A DNA stretch of 64,000 nucleotides from Desulfobacter curvatus DSM 3379. Lineage in GTDB: Bacteria; Desulfobacterota; Desulfobacteria; Desulfobacterales; Desulfobacteraceae. Made by a program: the position numbers and the translations under genes. Shown here piece after piece: positions 54,936 to 63,925 of this stretch. Location: positions 44,796 to 108,795 of the forward strand of contig NZ_KB893101.1 in the NCBI RefSeq assembly GCF_000373985.1. Reading direction: 5' to 3'. Each line of letters begins with the position of its first letter. Position 1 is the first letter of the stretch. The notes under the pieces were generated by a model, which saw only the letters and a program-made list of their open reading frames with translations, was not told the origin of the DNA and did not search any database.

Positions 54936-56165
54936 ATGCCAAACGTTTTAAAAAAACCTGAATTGCTTGCACCGGCCGGCAACTTTGAAAAACTTGAAAT
55001 TGCAGTCCATTACGGGGCCGATGCGGTGTATCTGGGCGGCAAGGATTTCAGTCTGAGAAATTTTTCAGGCAATTTTACGGACGGCGAACTTGAAGATGCG
55101 ATAAAATTTGCCGAAAAGCACCAGGTCAAAGTATATCTTACCTGCAACATTTACTCCCGCAACCATGAGCAGGACAGCATCCAAACCTTTCTGGAAAGGA
55201 TAGGGAATATCTCCCCCCATGCCATTATCATTTCAGACCCAGGCATTATTCTAAAAGCCAAAGAAATTATCCCCCATATTGATATCCACTTAAGCACCCA
55301 GGCTAACACCACGAATTTCAATGCCGTTCGTTTCTGGGAACAGCAGGGCGTTAAACGGATAAATCTGGCAAGGGAATTATCCATTGAAGAGATAAAAACC
55401 ATTACATCGCGCGCCAAAATCCAGACAGAGACCTTTGTTCACGGCGCCATGTGCATGTCCTACTCCGGCAGGTGCCTTTTGAGCAGTTTTTTAAGTGGCC
55501 GGGACAGCAACAGAGGACTGTGCAGCCATCCCTGCCGCTGGAATTACGCCGTTATGGAAGAGCTTCGGCCCAATGAATATTATCCTGTCCAGGAAGACAG
55601 CCGCGGCACATATATCTTTAACTCCAAGGATATGTGCCTCATAGACCACATCCCCGAATTAATCCATGCCGGAATTTCCTCTCTTAAAATAGAAGGCAGG
55701 ATGAAAGGAATAAATTATCTGAGTTCTGTGGTTAAAACATATCGTAATGCCATTGACGCATATATCGCAGAACCGGATTCTTATTCCGTCCTCCCTGAAT
55801 GGCATTCAGAACTATACCGGATATATCACCGGGCCTACTGCACCGGGTTCTATTTTGGCCATCCGGATGGCGAATCAAAAAACACCTTGAATCCCGGCAA
55901 CATGCACAAAGGCAAAATTCATAGTTTTATAGGCAAAATCATTGAAAACCGTGGAAACCATTTATATTTAATTGATATCAGAAACAAGCTGATACCTGGT
56001 GATGAAATAGAAATCCTCAGCCCCCAGGGCCCTGCACGGCAAACCAAGGTATTGTCGCTGACCAATGAGAAAGGCGAACCCGTGGAGAATGCGAAACCCA
56101 ATACAAGCCTGATGATCGGCATACCCCTGGACATCTGTCAGAACGATATTGTTCGCAAAATATAA
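54936..56165 (+). CDS. U32-family peptidase-like protein
   Basis: The 409-residue protein starts MPNVLKKPELLAPAGNFEKL (20 residues). It has the AVYLGGKDFSLRNF and HGAMCMSYSGRCLLSS segments and further Cys in GLCSHPCRW. These are hallmarks of peptidase U32, whose members include collagenase-like PrtC and the TrhP/RlhA tRNA and rRNA hydroxylation proteins. The Cys pattern fits the RNA-modification branch better than a protease, but the target is unknown. An open frame runs upstream into tRNA-Arg; the ATG at 54936 is preferred. Confidence 0.87.
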   Translation: MPNVLKKPELLAPAGNFEKLEIAVHYGADAVYLGGKDFSLRNFSGNFTDGELEDAIKFAEKHQVKVYLTCNIYSRNHEQDSIQTFLERIGNISPHAIIISDPGIILKAKEIIPHIDIHLSTQANTTNFNAVRFWEQQGVKRINLARELSIEEIKTITSRAKIQTETFVHGAMCMSYSGRCLLSSFLSGRDSNRGLCSHPCRWNYAVMEELRPNEYYPVQEDSRGTYIFNSKDMCLIDHIPELIHAGISSLKIEGRMKGINYLSSVVKTYRNAIDAYIAEPDSYSVLPEWHSELYRIYHRAYCTGFYFGHPDGESKNTLNPGNMHKGKIHSFIGKIIENRGNHLYLIDIRNKLIPGDEIEILSPQGPARQTKVLSLTNEKGEPVENAKPNTSLMIGIPLDICQNDIVRKI

Positions 56166-56169
56166 TAAT

Positions 56170-56268
56170 AAATAACGGACATGGCCGACCTGGCCTATCA
56201 ACACCCAGGCTCACCCCACAACAAAACATGAAAGTAATTCAATAAGTTATTCAAGCTTTTATATAAAA
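56170..56268 (+). repeat. two-hairpin intergenic repeat, copy F
   Basis: A well-kept copy: CGGACATGGCCG, GACCTGG with CCCAGG closing hairpin 1, then CCCCACAACAAAACATGAAAG, given as CCCCACAAC and ATGAAAG, and hairpin 2 closed by CTTTT with a new inner AATAA/TTATT stem. It follows the U32 gene and lies upstream of the likely cheA promoter, so it would be in the 3' UTR of the U32 gene. Confidence 0.8.
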
Positions 56269-56287
56269 ACCCGGCGACATCTTTAAT

Positions 56288-56316
56288 TTGACTTTACATT
56301 ATATCTTCTGTAGATT
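56288..56316 (+). promoter_or_regulatory. possible promoter of the cheA operon
   Basis: TTGACT (56288-56293) and TAGATT (56311-56316) are 17 nt apart. The -10 match is only moderate. The start codon of cheA follows at 56373 with GGAG 9 nt before it. Confidence 0.45.
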
Positions 56317-56372
56317 ATCTTTGTATCACGACTTTAAATCATTTCTATGACATTCTTTCAGGAGTTTTTAAT

Positions 56373-59300
56373 ATGTTTGAAGACGACGAAACCCTACAAA
56401 TGTATATCGAAGAATCGCTGGATCACTTGGCAGATATTGAAAGTGATTTATTGACGATTGAAGAGGGTGGCGCAAACATTGATCTTGATCTGGTAAACAA
56501 CGTTTTCAGAGCGGCCCATTCCGTCAAAGGCGGTGCGGGATTTATGGGATTGACAACCATTAAAAATCTTGCACATAATCTTGAGAATGTACTAGGAATG
56601 ATCAGAAACAGAGAACTGATCCCTGACTCTGAAAAAATCAGCATATTGCTCAAAGGGTTTGACGAACTTGAAAATCTGTTGAACAACATTCAAACCAGCA
56701 ATGATGTCGATGTTTCCGCCCATATCCAGGCCTTGGAAAATATAACCAGCGCATCGACACCGGAGCCCGCCCAAAACGCAGAACAACAAGAAGTCCTGGA
56801 AGTGGGCCTTCCTGAAACGTTTGCAGATATTGTACTCCAGGACGGCAGAAACTTCCAGCAGGTGTCGCTCAAGGGGATTGAAACCTGCAAAACGGAAGGC
56901 AAAAATCTGTTCCTCGTTGAATATGATCTGATCAGCGATATTCAACAGCAATCTAAAAACCCCATGGAGCTTTTAAACAATCTGTCTAAAACCGGTACGA
57001 TCATCGAGGCCAGGATTGATATCGCCGGCGTCGGCACACTCAGTGACGCCGGCATGCCCGAAACAATTCCCTTCCAGATACTATTCGCCTCTATTATTGA
57101 GCATGATATGGCCGAGACACTATTTGGCATCTCAAATCGGCGCATCCATATCATTACAGACGATATGATCAACTTCGCAAAAGACAGCACCGGAGAAATC
57201 CCGCCGCCTCTGCCCCAAGCAATTGAAACAGTAAAGGCAGCGCCCCAGCCTGAGGTGGTGGCCCAGCCCGCTGCTGTCGCCACACCGGCACCGGCAGTTG
57301 CAAAACAGCAGAACAACCCGGCGGTCCAGGAGGCACCTGTGGCCAAATCCCAGGAAAAAGAGTTGGGCATTGGAGGAAAACCCCAGAATTCTTTGCGTGT
57401 AAATGTCGGGCTCCTTGACACATTGATGAACCTTGCCGGAGAACTTGTACTTAGCAGAAACCAACTTCTCCAAGGGGTCAATTCGTCTAACGTAAAGGCG
57501 ACAGAGCTGTCCAGCCAACGAATTGACATGATCACATCAGAACTACAGGAGGCGATCATGCGCACACGGATGCAGCCCATTGCCAATATCCTGAACAAAT
57601 ATACCCGGGTGGTTCGAGATCTGTCCCACCAATTGGGAAAATCCATAGATCTGGAAATCGAAGGCAAAGATGTTGAGCTGGATAAAACCATCCTGGAATC
57701 CATCAACGACCCGTTGACCCACCTTGTAAGAAACTCCGTTGACCACGGTATTGAAACGCCCATGGAAAGGGAGCAGATGGGCAAAGATGGGACGGGGAAA
57801 ATTATCTTAAAGGCATTCCACGATGCAGGTCAGGTGAACATTGTAATTTCCGATGACGGCCGGGGATTAGATCCTGCCAAAATAGCCTCATCTGCCATTG
57901 AAAAGGGCCTGATCTCCGAATCAAGGGTTGAGGAAATGTCGGACAAACAAAAAACAGAACTGATTTTTCTACCGGGATTTTCAACTGCTAAGGAAGTTAC
58001 GGATGTATCCGGCCGGGGCGTGGGCATGGATGTGGTGGTCACAAACATTGAAGCTTTAGGCGGAATCATAGAACTTGATTCAACACCCGGACAGGGAACG
58101 GATATTCAGATCAAGCTGCCTTTAACTCTGGCGATTATTCCCAGCCAGATCACCTCCGTCGGCAACGAGCGATATGCAGTTCCCCAAGTCAACCTCAACG
58201 AACTGCTTAGGATTCCGGCAAGCCAGATCAAAGAAAAAATTGAGAAAGTCGGAGATGCTGATGTCGTCCGGCTCAGAGGAGAGCTTCTTCCCCTTTTGAA
58301 CCTGGCGGACATGCTCGGCATACACCGCACTTTCGTTGATCCTGAAACCGGAGAAGAACACGAAGACCGCAGAACCAGCCTTTCTGACCGCAGGTCAAAG
58401 GTTCTCCTGCCCGAAGAGGGTTCTGATTCTGAAAATAAAACTGAAAAGGAAATTAAAAGAGCGGAAAGCGACCGCCGTTATCATGCCGCATCTGCGATCA
58501 ATATCGCGGTTGTATCTGCCGGGGCATTCAAATATGGCCTTGTTGTAGACCAGCTACATGATTCCGAGGAAATTGTTGTGAAACCAGTGGGCAGACATTT
58601 AAAAAAATGCACTGCTTATGCCGGGGCCACGATTATGGGTGACGGTAAAGTTGCTTTAATCCTCGATATTTCAAATCTTGCCCAAATGGCCGAACTTTCC
58701 GCCGTTGCCGAAGCCAGCCAGAATGCGGCCAAGGCCGCAGAGGAAGAAGAGGCGGCCAGAGCGGATAAGGTTGCATTACTGACCTTCAAAAATAATGAAA
58801 AAGAATATTTTGCTGCGCCGTTAAACATTGTGGAACGAATTGAACGTATCAAAACATCTGACATTGAACAGGTTGGCGATCGCAAGGTTGTTCAGTACAG
58901 AGGCGGTTCCCTGCCCCTGTATGAACTGTCCCAGGTGGCAAACGTCGAACAGCTGCCGGAAAGGGAGCAGCAGGAAGTTATTGTTTTCAAAGTTAAAGAC
59001 CGGGAATTAGGGCTTATGGTTACTCCGCCGGTGGATGCCCAGGAAGTTGTGCTCAACATTGACGACTCGACCCTGAAGCAACCTGCCGTCAGCGGCTCCA
59101 TGATTATAAACAACCACACCACGTTACTGGTGGATATTTTTGAGCTGGTTAAAACGTTGAACCCGGACTGGTTTGAAGCCGAGGCCAAGGCCGCAGCAAC
59201 CATGGCTGAGGACGGTGAAAAAATCATCCTGTTTGCCGAAGATTCAGCCTTTTTCAGAAACCAGGTCAAACAGTTCATGATAGAGGACGGCTTCAAGGTC

Positions 59301-59585
59301 ATTGAAGCGGAAGACGGACTGATCGCTTGGGAACTGCTAAAAGATCGTGCTGAAGAGATTGACTTGGTAGTAACGGACCTGGAAATGCCCAATATGGACG
59401 GATTTGAATTCACCAAACGGATTAAAAGTGACCCCAAATATTCACATCTTGGGGTTATTGCTCTGACATCGCTTGCCAGTGAAGCGCATATTGAAAAAGG
59501 AAGATCCGTGGGTATTGACGAATATGAGATAAAACTTGACAGGGAAAGACTTATGGCTGTTATCAGACAATATGTGAATTTGTAA
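56373..59585 (+). CDS. cheA: CheA-type chemotaxis histidine kinase with two CheW modules and receiver
   Basis: This 1070-residue hybrid CheA is longer than the usual 650-750. It has an N-terminal Hpt domain with AAHSVKGGAGFMG (phospho-His 49), a Pro/Ala-rich linker (about 280-340), the dimerisation helix pair from NVGLLDTLMNLAGELVLSRN (20 residues), and the ATPase with HLVRNSVDHGIE, DDGRGLD and GRGVGMDVV. CheW 1 (about 590-785) is split by a charged insertion (about 665-715), and CheW 2 spans about 812-940. The C-terminal receiver (about 952-1070) has VVTDLEMPNMDG. The second CheW and receiver are known in complex CheA proteins. It leads the cheA-cheW-cheB-cheR operon. Confidence 0.92.
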   Translation: MFEDDETLQMYIEESLDHLADIESDLLTIEEGGANIDLDLVNNVFRAAHSVKGGAGFMGLTTIKNLAHNLENVLGMIRNRELIPDSEKISILLKGFDELENLLNNIQTSNDVDVSAHIQALENITSASTPEPAQNAEQQEVLEVGLPETFADIVLQDGRNFQQVSLKGIETCKTEGKNLFLVEYDLISDIQQQSKNPMELLNNLSKTGTIIEARIDIAGVGTLSDAGMPETIPFQILFASIIEHDMAETLFGISNRRIHIITDDMINFAKDSTGEIPPPLPQAIETVKAAPQPEVVAQPAAVATPAPAVAKQQNNPAVQEAPVAKSQEKELGIGGKPQNSLRVNVGLLDTLMNLAGELVLSRNQLLQGVNSSNVKATELSSQRIDMITSELQEAIMRTRMQPIANILNKYTRVVRDLSHQLGKSIDLEIEGKDVELDKTILESINDPLTHLVRNSVDHGIETPMEREQMGKDGTGKIILKAFHDAGQVNIVISDDGRGLDPAKIASSAIEKGLISESRVEEMSDKQKTELIFLPGFSTAKEVTDVSGRGVGMDVVVTNIEALGGIIELDSTPGQGTDIQIKLPLTLAIIPSQITSVGNERYAVPQVNLNELLRIPASQIKEKIEKVGDADVVRLRGELLPLLNLADMLGIHRTFVDPETGEEHEDRRTSLSDRRSKVLLPEEGSDSENKTEKEIKRAESDRRYHAASAINIAVVSAGAFKYGLVVDQLHDSEEIVVKPVGRHLKKCTAYAGATIMGDGKVALILDISNLAQMAELSAVAEASQNAAKAAEEEEAARADKVALLTFKNNEKEYFAAPLNIVERIERIKTSDIEQVGDRKVVQYRGGSLPLYELSQVANVEQLPEREQQEVIVFKVKDRELGLMVTPPVDAQEVVLNIDDSTLKQPAVSGSMIINNHTTLLVDIFELVKTLNPDWFEAEAKAAATMAEDGEKIILFAEDSAFFRNQVKQFMIEDGFKVIEAEDGLIAWELLKDRAEEIDLVVTDLEMPNMDGFEFTKRIKSDPKYSHLGVIALTSLASEAHIEKGRSVGIDEYEIKLDRERLMAVIRQYVNL

Positions 59586-59622
59586 AACATCCACAAAGCA
59601 GATACCCGTTAAGGAGAGATAC

Positions 59623-60072
59623 ATGAAAAAAGAGTCTAAAGAAACCACATCCAATGACATAGAATTTTCCACATTCTATGTTGGTGGCGCAGTTTGTGGA
59701 ATTGACATATTAAATATTCAAGAAATCAATAAGCATTTTGAAATTACACAGGTGCCCCAGTCAGCTGAATATGTCAAAGGCATATTGAATCTTCGGGGCA
59801 GAATTGTGACCATCATTGACCTGGGCAAAAAATTAGGTCTGTCCCCGGTGGCCCCAAGCAAAGACAACCGCAACATCATTGTCAATTCTGAAGATGAGCA
59901 TATCGGTCTTCTGGTGGATGCCATTTCCGATGTAGTCATCACCCAGAAAGAAAATATAGAGTCTGCACCTTCAAATATTGGCGGCGTCAAAGGTAAATAT
60001 TTCCAGGGTGTTTTAAAGACAAAAAATCAGTTGATCGGCATTCTTGATATTGATGAGGTGCTCAAAGAATAA
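59623..60072 (+). CDS. cheW: chemotaxis coupling protein CheW
   Basis: CheW couples receptors to CheA. The 149-residue protein has CGIDILNIQEINKHFEIT, VPQSAEYVKGILNLRGRIVT (20 residues) and a closing ILDIDEVLK. Its stop overlaps the cheB start (TAATG). A short polar N-terminal tail is extra. No receptor gene is in the window. Confidence 0.94.
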   Translation: MKKESKETTSNDIEFSTFYVGGAVCGIDILNIQEINKHFEITQVPQSAEYVKGILNLRGRIVTIIDLGKKLGLSPVAPSKDNRNIIVNSEDEHIGLLVDAISDVVITQKENIESAPSNIGGVKGKYFQGVLKTKNQLIGILDIDEVLKE

Positions 60073-61169
60073 TGAACACCATCAAAGCCCTTGTTGTTGA
60101 TGATACAATTGTTTATCGAAAAATTGTTGGAGACGCACTCAAGCAGATGCCGGGCATTGAGGTGGTAGGTACTGCCAACAACGGAAAAATTGCCCTTTCT
60201 AAAATTAAAACCCTTAAACCGGACCTGATGACCCTGGATATTGAAATGCCGGAAATGAACGGCATTGAACTCCTTCAGGAACTTCAGCATATGGACAACC
60301 CGCCTTTGGTGATCATGGTCTCTACTTTGACCCGCCAGGGAGGGGAGTTGACCCTGCGGGCGATGGAACTTGGGGCTTTTGACGTTCTGCCAAAGCCTGA
60401 AGAGGGCAAGATGGCAGAAAACATGCTCAAAGTCAAAACAACCCTTGAGCCGATTGTAAAGCATGTTAAACGCCATAAATTCGGAATAATTGATCCGCCG
60501 GTCAGGCCCAAATCTGCAGTGCAGGTTACGGCAAGAGCTGCGGAATCAAAAGCGGCCGTAAGACCGGCACAGTCCAGGCCAGCCGGTATTAGGTCCAAAT
60601 CCGAAATTATAGGTATCGGTATATCTACCGGAGGTCCAAATGCGTTGACCAAAATGATACCCATGCTCCCCAAGGATCTCAAGGTACCGGTTCTCATTGT
60701 ACAGCATATGCCGCCTGTATTTACGGCATCCCTTGCCAATAGTCTGAATAAAAAATCAGCCGTTGAAGTTAAAGAGGCCAGGGATGGAGAGACTATTGAA
60801 CCAGGAAAAGTATTCATTGCGCCCGGGGGGAAACAGATGAAAATTGTTGCAGGTGCAGACGGTTTGACCCGAAAAATAAAAATTACGGATGATCCACCGG
60901 AAAATTCGTGCAAACCCTCGGTAGATTATCTGTTTCGCTCCATTGCTCAGCACTATGTTGGAAGAGCCACGGGCGTCATCATGACCGGTATGGGCTCTGA
61001 CGGATCAAAAGGGCTCGTTCAGATGAAAAACAACGGTAGTTTCATTATTGCCCAGGATGAAAAAACATGCACCGTTTACGGCATGCCCAAAGAACCTACT
61101 GAATCCGGGATAGTCGATGTCATCGCACCATTGGAAAAAATCGCAGATGAAATCGTAAAGACCATTTAA
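60072..61169 (+). CDS. cheB: chemotaxis protein-glutamate methylesterase CheB
   Basis: CheB removes methyl groups from receptors or deamidates them. The 365-residue protein has an N-terminal receiver (about 1-125) with LVVDDTIVYRK and phospho-Asp in TLDIEMPEMNG, an Ala-rich linker, and a C-terminal methylesterase (about 175-360). Its catalytic triad candidates are Ser in GISTGGPNALTKM, His in VQHMPP and Asp in GMGSDG. The start overlaps the cheW stop by one base, giving coupled translation. Confidence 0.94.
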   Translation: MNTIKALVVDDTIVYRKIVGDALKQMPGIEVVGTANNGKIALSKIKTLKPDLMTLDIEMPEMNGIELLQELQHMDNPPLVIMVSTLTRQGGELTLRAMELGAFDVLPKPEEGKMAENMLKVKTTLEPIVKHVKRHKFGIIDPPVRPKSAVQVTARAAESKAAVRPAQSRPAGIRSKSEIIGIGISTGGPNALTKMIPMLPKDLKVPVLIVQHMPPVFTASLANSLNKKSAVEVKEARDGETIEPGKVFIAPGGKQMKIVAGADGLTRKIKITDDPPENSCKPSVDYLFRSIAQHYVGRATGVIMTGMGSDGSKGLVQMKNNGSFIIAQDEKTCTVYGMPKEPTESGIVDVIAPLEKIADEIVKTI

Positions 61170-61201
61170 CTAGAAACTTAGCCGGTACCGACACGATACT
61201 C

Positions 61202-62044
61202 ATGAGCAAAATTAAAGTAACGCCCGAAGAATTTAAAGCATTTGCCAAGTATATCCTGGATATATCAGGGATTGCTCTGGATGTGGGGAAAGAATACCTT
61301 CTGGAAACCAGACTCAATCCGCTGCTTTCCAAACACCAGTGCAATTCATTTTCGGAGTTGATGAAAAAATCTAAACTCGGTTTTGACAAAAAGCTGGAAG
61401 GCGAAATTATTGATGCCATTTCCACCAATGAAACCTATTTTTTCAGGGACAAATCGCCGTTTAAACTTCTCCAGCATAAAATACTGCCGGACCTGATTGA
61501 TAAACGTTCGAAAAAAAGTTTCGGCAAACCCAGCATAAAAATATGGAGCGCGGCCAATTCTACGGGACAGGAAATATACAGTCTTGCCATGACCATGATC
61601 GAAATGGGCGTAACACTTAACAAATACAACATCAAACTGTTTGGTACGGATATCTCTGATGCAGCCATTGCCAAGGCCAGTTACGGCGTTTACAACAAAT
61701 TTGAAGTAGCCCGCGGACTTGAGCCTGCCCGGCTCAACAGATTCTTTGAGCCCAGGGAAGATAAATATAAGGTTAAAGACGAGCTTCGCGCCATGGTTCA
61801 ATTTAAAAAAATGAACCTGATGAAACCGTTCATCGGTATTGGAAAATATGATATTGTCCTCTGCCGGAATGTAATGATCTATTTTACCACAGAGGACCGC
61901 CGAAAAATTTATTCAAATATTTCAAAGGTCATGGAACCTGACGGGTACCTTTTGATCGGTTCCACAGAATCCCTGGTAAATGATACGGACCTTTTTGCAT
62001 CTTTCAGGTATTTAAACTCGGTATTTTACCAGTTTAAAAGTTAG
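61202..62044 (+). CDS. cheR: chemotaxis protein methyltransferase CheR
   Basis: CheR methylates receptor glutamates from SAM. The 280-residue protein has the N-terminal helical domain, then a SAM-dependent methyltransferase (from about 85). ISTNETYFFRD, FGTDISDAAIAKA, NVMIYFT and the late LLIGSTESL are characteristic. The SAM-binding motif reads SAANSTGQEIYS instead of the usual SAxCSTGEEPYS-like form, with Cys replaced by Asn. It lies between cheB and the HEAT response regulator. Confidence 0.92.
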   Translation: MSKIKVTPEEFKAFAKYILDISGIALDVGKEYLLETRLNPLLSKHQCNSFSELMKKSKLGFDKKLEGEIIDAISTNETYFFRDKSPFKLLQHKILPDLIDKRSKKSFGKPSIKIWSAANSTGQEIYSLAMTMIEMGVTLNKYNIKLFGTDISDAAIAKASYGVYNKFEVARGLEPARLNRFFEPREDKYKVKDELRAMVQFKKMNLMKPFIGIGKYDIVLCRNVMIYFTTEDRRKIYSNISKVMEPDGYLLIGSTESLVNDTDLFASFRYLNSVFYQFKS

Positions 62045-62056
62045 CGGAGTAAAGTT

Positions 62057-63733
62057 ATGGGTGGTATTAACGCACAAGATTTTATCAATGAACTAATCTT
62101 CTGTCTCAACGAAAAAGATACGGTTAAAGCCAAAGCCCTGCTTCAATTTGCATCGGACGCCAACGTTGATGTCAAGGTGCAGAAAATGGCTCTTGCAGAA
62201 TTGGCAAAAGGCCCTGAAAACGTGGTTTTTCCGCTGCTTGAATACCTCACCAAAATAGAAATTTCCAACACTGAGGTCCAGGAGAGCCTGTATGAATTAA
62301 TTCTGGACAAAGCATACGGTAATACCAATCTGGTAACAGAATATATTGCCAACAACGAAAAAAAAACCCGGATTCAGTTTATTCGGGCAGCCGGCGATCT
62401 GTTTCTCGAAGACACCATCCCGGTTCTGATCCAGGTTGTGCAGAGCGAAACAGACCCGGAACTAGTTATCCCGGCCATGAATTCCCTGGCAGTATTCCGC
62501 AAACCCGAACATATTGAAATTTTTTCTTCGTTTACTACGCATCCAGACCCCGACATCATCAAAGCGGCTATTTTCGCTATTGGTGCATTGTCCAATCCCC
62601 AGGCAGCAGATACCCTGATAAGCTTTTTATGCGAAAATGAAATCATAAACAAACTGGTTGTCCAGGCCCTGACAGAGAAGCAGGATCTTTACGATCTGGA
62701 AAAAATAACCCTTCTTTTATCGTCTCCTGTGACCATTATCAGGGACACGGCCATTGATGAACTTATCAACATGGGCAAAAAGGCCACACCGCTTCTGACC
62801 AAGGCATTCCAGAATGCAGAAGCCGACTATATGGTGCACCTGATCACCACCCTTGGGTACATAGAGGATCAGGCTGCCATTCCCGCCATCATTGACATTA
62901 TCAATACCCAACCCAAGGATGCCAACATCCGCCAGGCCGCCTACGAAGCCATGGAACGTATCCCTTCGCCCCGCACAGCCATCTGTCTGGTCCAGGGTCT
63001 CCAGGATCCGGAAGAATCCGTGCGCATGAGTGCTGCCCGGGCCATTGATAAAAACCTGTCAAAACCATTAGTGGCCGGACTGAAAAATATTGTTCGGGAC
63101 AAATCCCCCGAAGCAGTGTCAACAGTAAGTGCACTCATAGATACGGATGCAACCAATATTTTCAATTTTCTAATGGGTGAAGAATCCTTCAGGGAACTTG
63201 CAGGTACACATATTGCCGAAAAGGCATCTCCTGCTACCCGCAAAGCCTTCTTAAAAAATATGGCTGCTATTGGCCAAATTAAGTTTGCCAAAGAAATTGC
63301 AGCCAAAATCACCGGAAAGAATAAGGCAGAAACGTCGTCTTCAATGAAAATTGTTGTGGTGGATGATTCAAAAATGATGCTCAAACTCTACCAGAACAAG
63401 TTGTCTGTTCTAGGACTTACCTGTGAAATCTATCACCGCCCGGAAGAAGCGGTGAAACGGATACTGTCCGGGAAAACAAACCTCGTCATTACGGATTTGA
63501 ACATGCCCAACATCAGTGGTTTGGAACTTACTATGGAAATAAGGCGCAAATTCACCCGGACAGATCTGCCGATTCTGATGATCACCACCCAAAGCGATTT
63601 TATAGGAGAACAAGAAGGAGAGGTGAATGTCAACGCGTCCCTTTTGAAAAAAACCGGCATCAATAGAATCCTTCACAAACCGTTTAGTGACGATGATTTC
63701 AAAGAGTCCGTCTTTAAACTGCTGCCCACCTGA
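62057..63733 (+). CDS. HEAT-repeat protein with C-terminal CheY-like receiver
   Basis: The 558-residue protein joins an N-terminal helical repeat array (about 1-420) to a receiver domain (about 430-557). The array has alternating helices such as DPELVIPAMNSLAVF, DPDIIKAAIFAIGAL and DPEESVRMSAARAI, the D-P-x-x-x-x-A-A pattern of HEAT/PBS-lyase repeats. The receiver has IVVVDDSKMMLKLY, phospho-Asp in LVITDLNMPNISG and HKPFSD, all intact. It is the last gene of the che operon, starting 12 nt after cheR. The HEAT part may bind a motor, receptor or cytoskeletal partner; no named family is recognised for the combination. Confidence 0.85.
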   Translation: MGGINAQDFINELIFCLNEKDTVKAKALLQFASDANVDVKVQKMALAELAKGPENVVFPLLEYLTKIEISNTEVQESLYELILDKAYGNTNLVTEYIANNEKKTRIQFIRAAGDLFLEDTIPVLIQVVQSETDPELVIPAMNSLAVFRKPEHIEIFSSFTTHPDPDIIKAAIFAIGALSNPQAADTLISFLCENEIINKLVVQALTEKQDLYDLEKITLLLSSPVTIIRDTAIDELINMGKKATPLLTKAFQNAEADYMVHLITTLGYIEDQAAIPAIIDIINTQPKDANIRQAAYEAMERIPSPRTAICLVQGLQDPEESVRMSAARAIDKNLSKPLVAGLKNIVRDKSPEAVSTVSALIDTDATNIFNFLMGEESFRELAGTHIAEKASPATRKAFLKNMAAIGQIKFAKEIAAKITGKNKAETSSSMKIVVVDDSKMMLKLYQNKLSVLGLTCEIYHRPEEAVKRILSGKTNLVITDLNMPNISGLELTMEIRRKFTRTDLPILMITTQSDFIGEQEGEVNVNASLLKKTGINRILHKPFSDDDFKESVFKLLPT

Positions 63734-63860
63734 CGTAATGCACCAGTATGGAACAGCGCTGACGCATCAAAATTTATTATCAATGATATCAGGGGGGCGG
63801 AGCGACATCTAAAATTATTTTGTCGCAAAATTATAATAGACACTCTGCAGGTCTTTTGAT

Positions 63861-63910
63861 AATGTAACGTGGATGTGTGTGAGTTCACCCACCAATCGAA
63901 ACGTTACATT
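63861..63910. promoter_or_regulatory. inverted repeat before the DruA-like gene
   Basis: AATGTAACGT (63861-63870) and ACGTTACATT (63901-63910) are perfect inverted copies 30 nt apart. They enclose a smaller imperfect GTGTGTGA/TCACCCAC dyad. They lie just before the ribosome-binding site of the next gene. This could be an operator, or the end structure of a mobile element. Confidence 0.5.
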
Positions 63911-63925
63911 TGAGGAGAAAACGCT

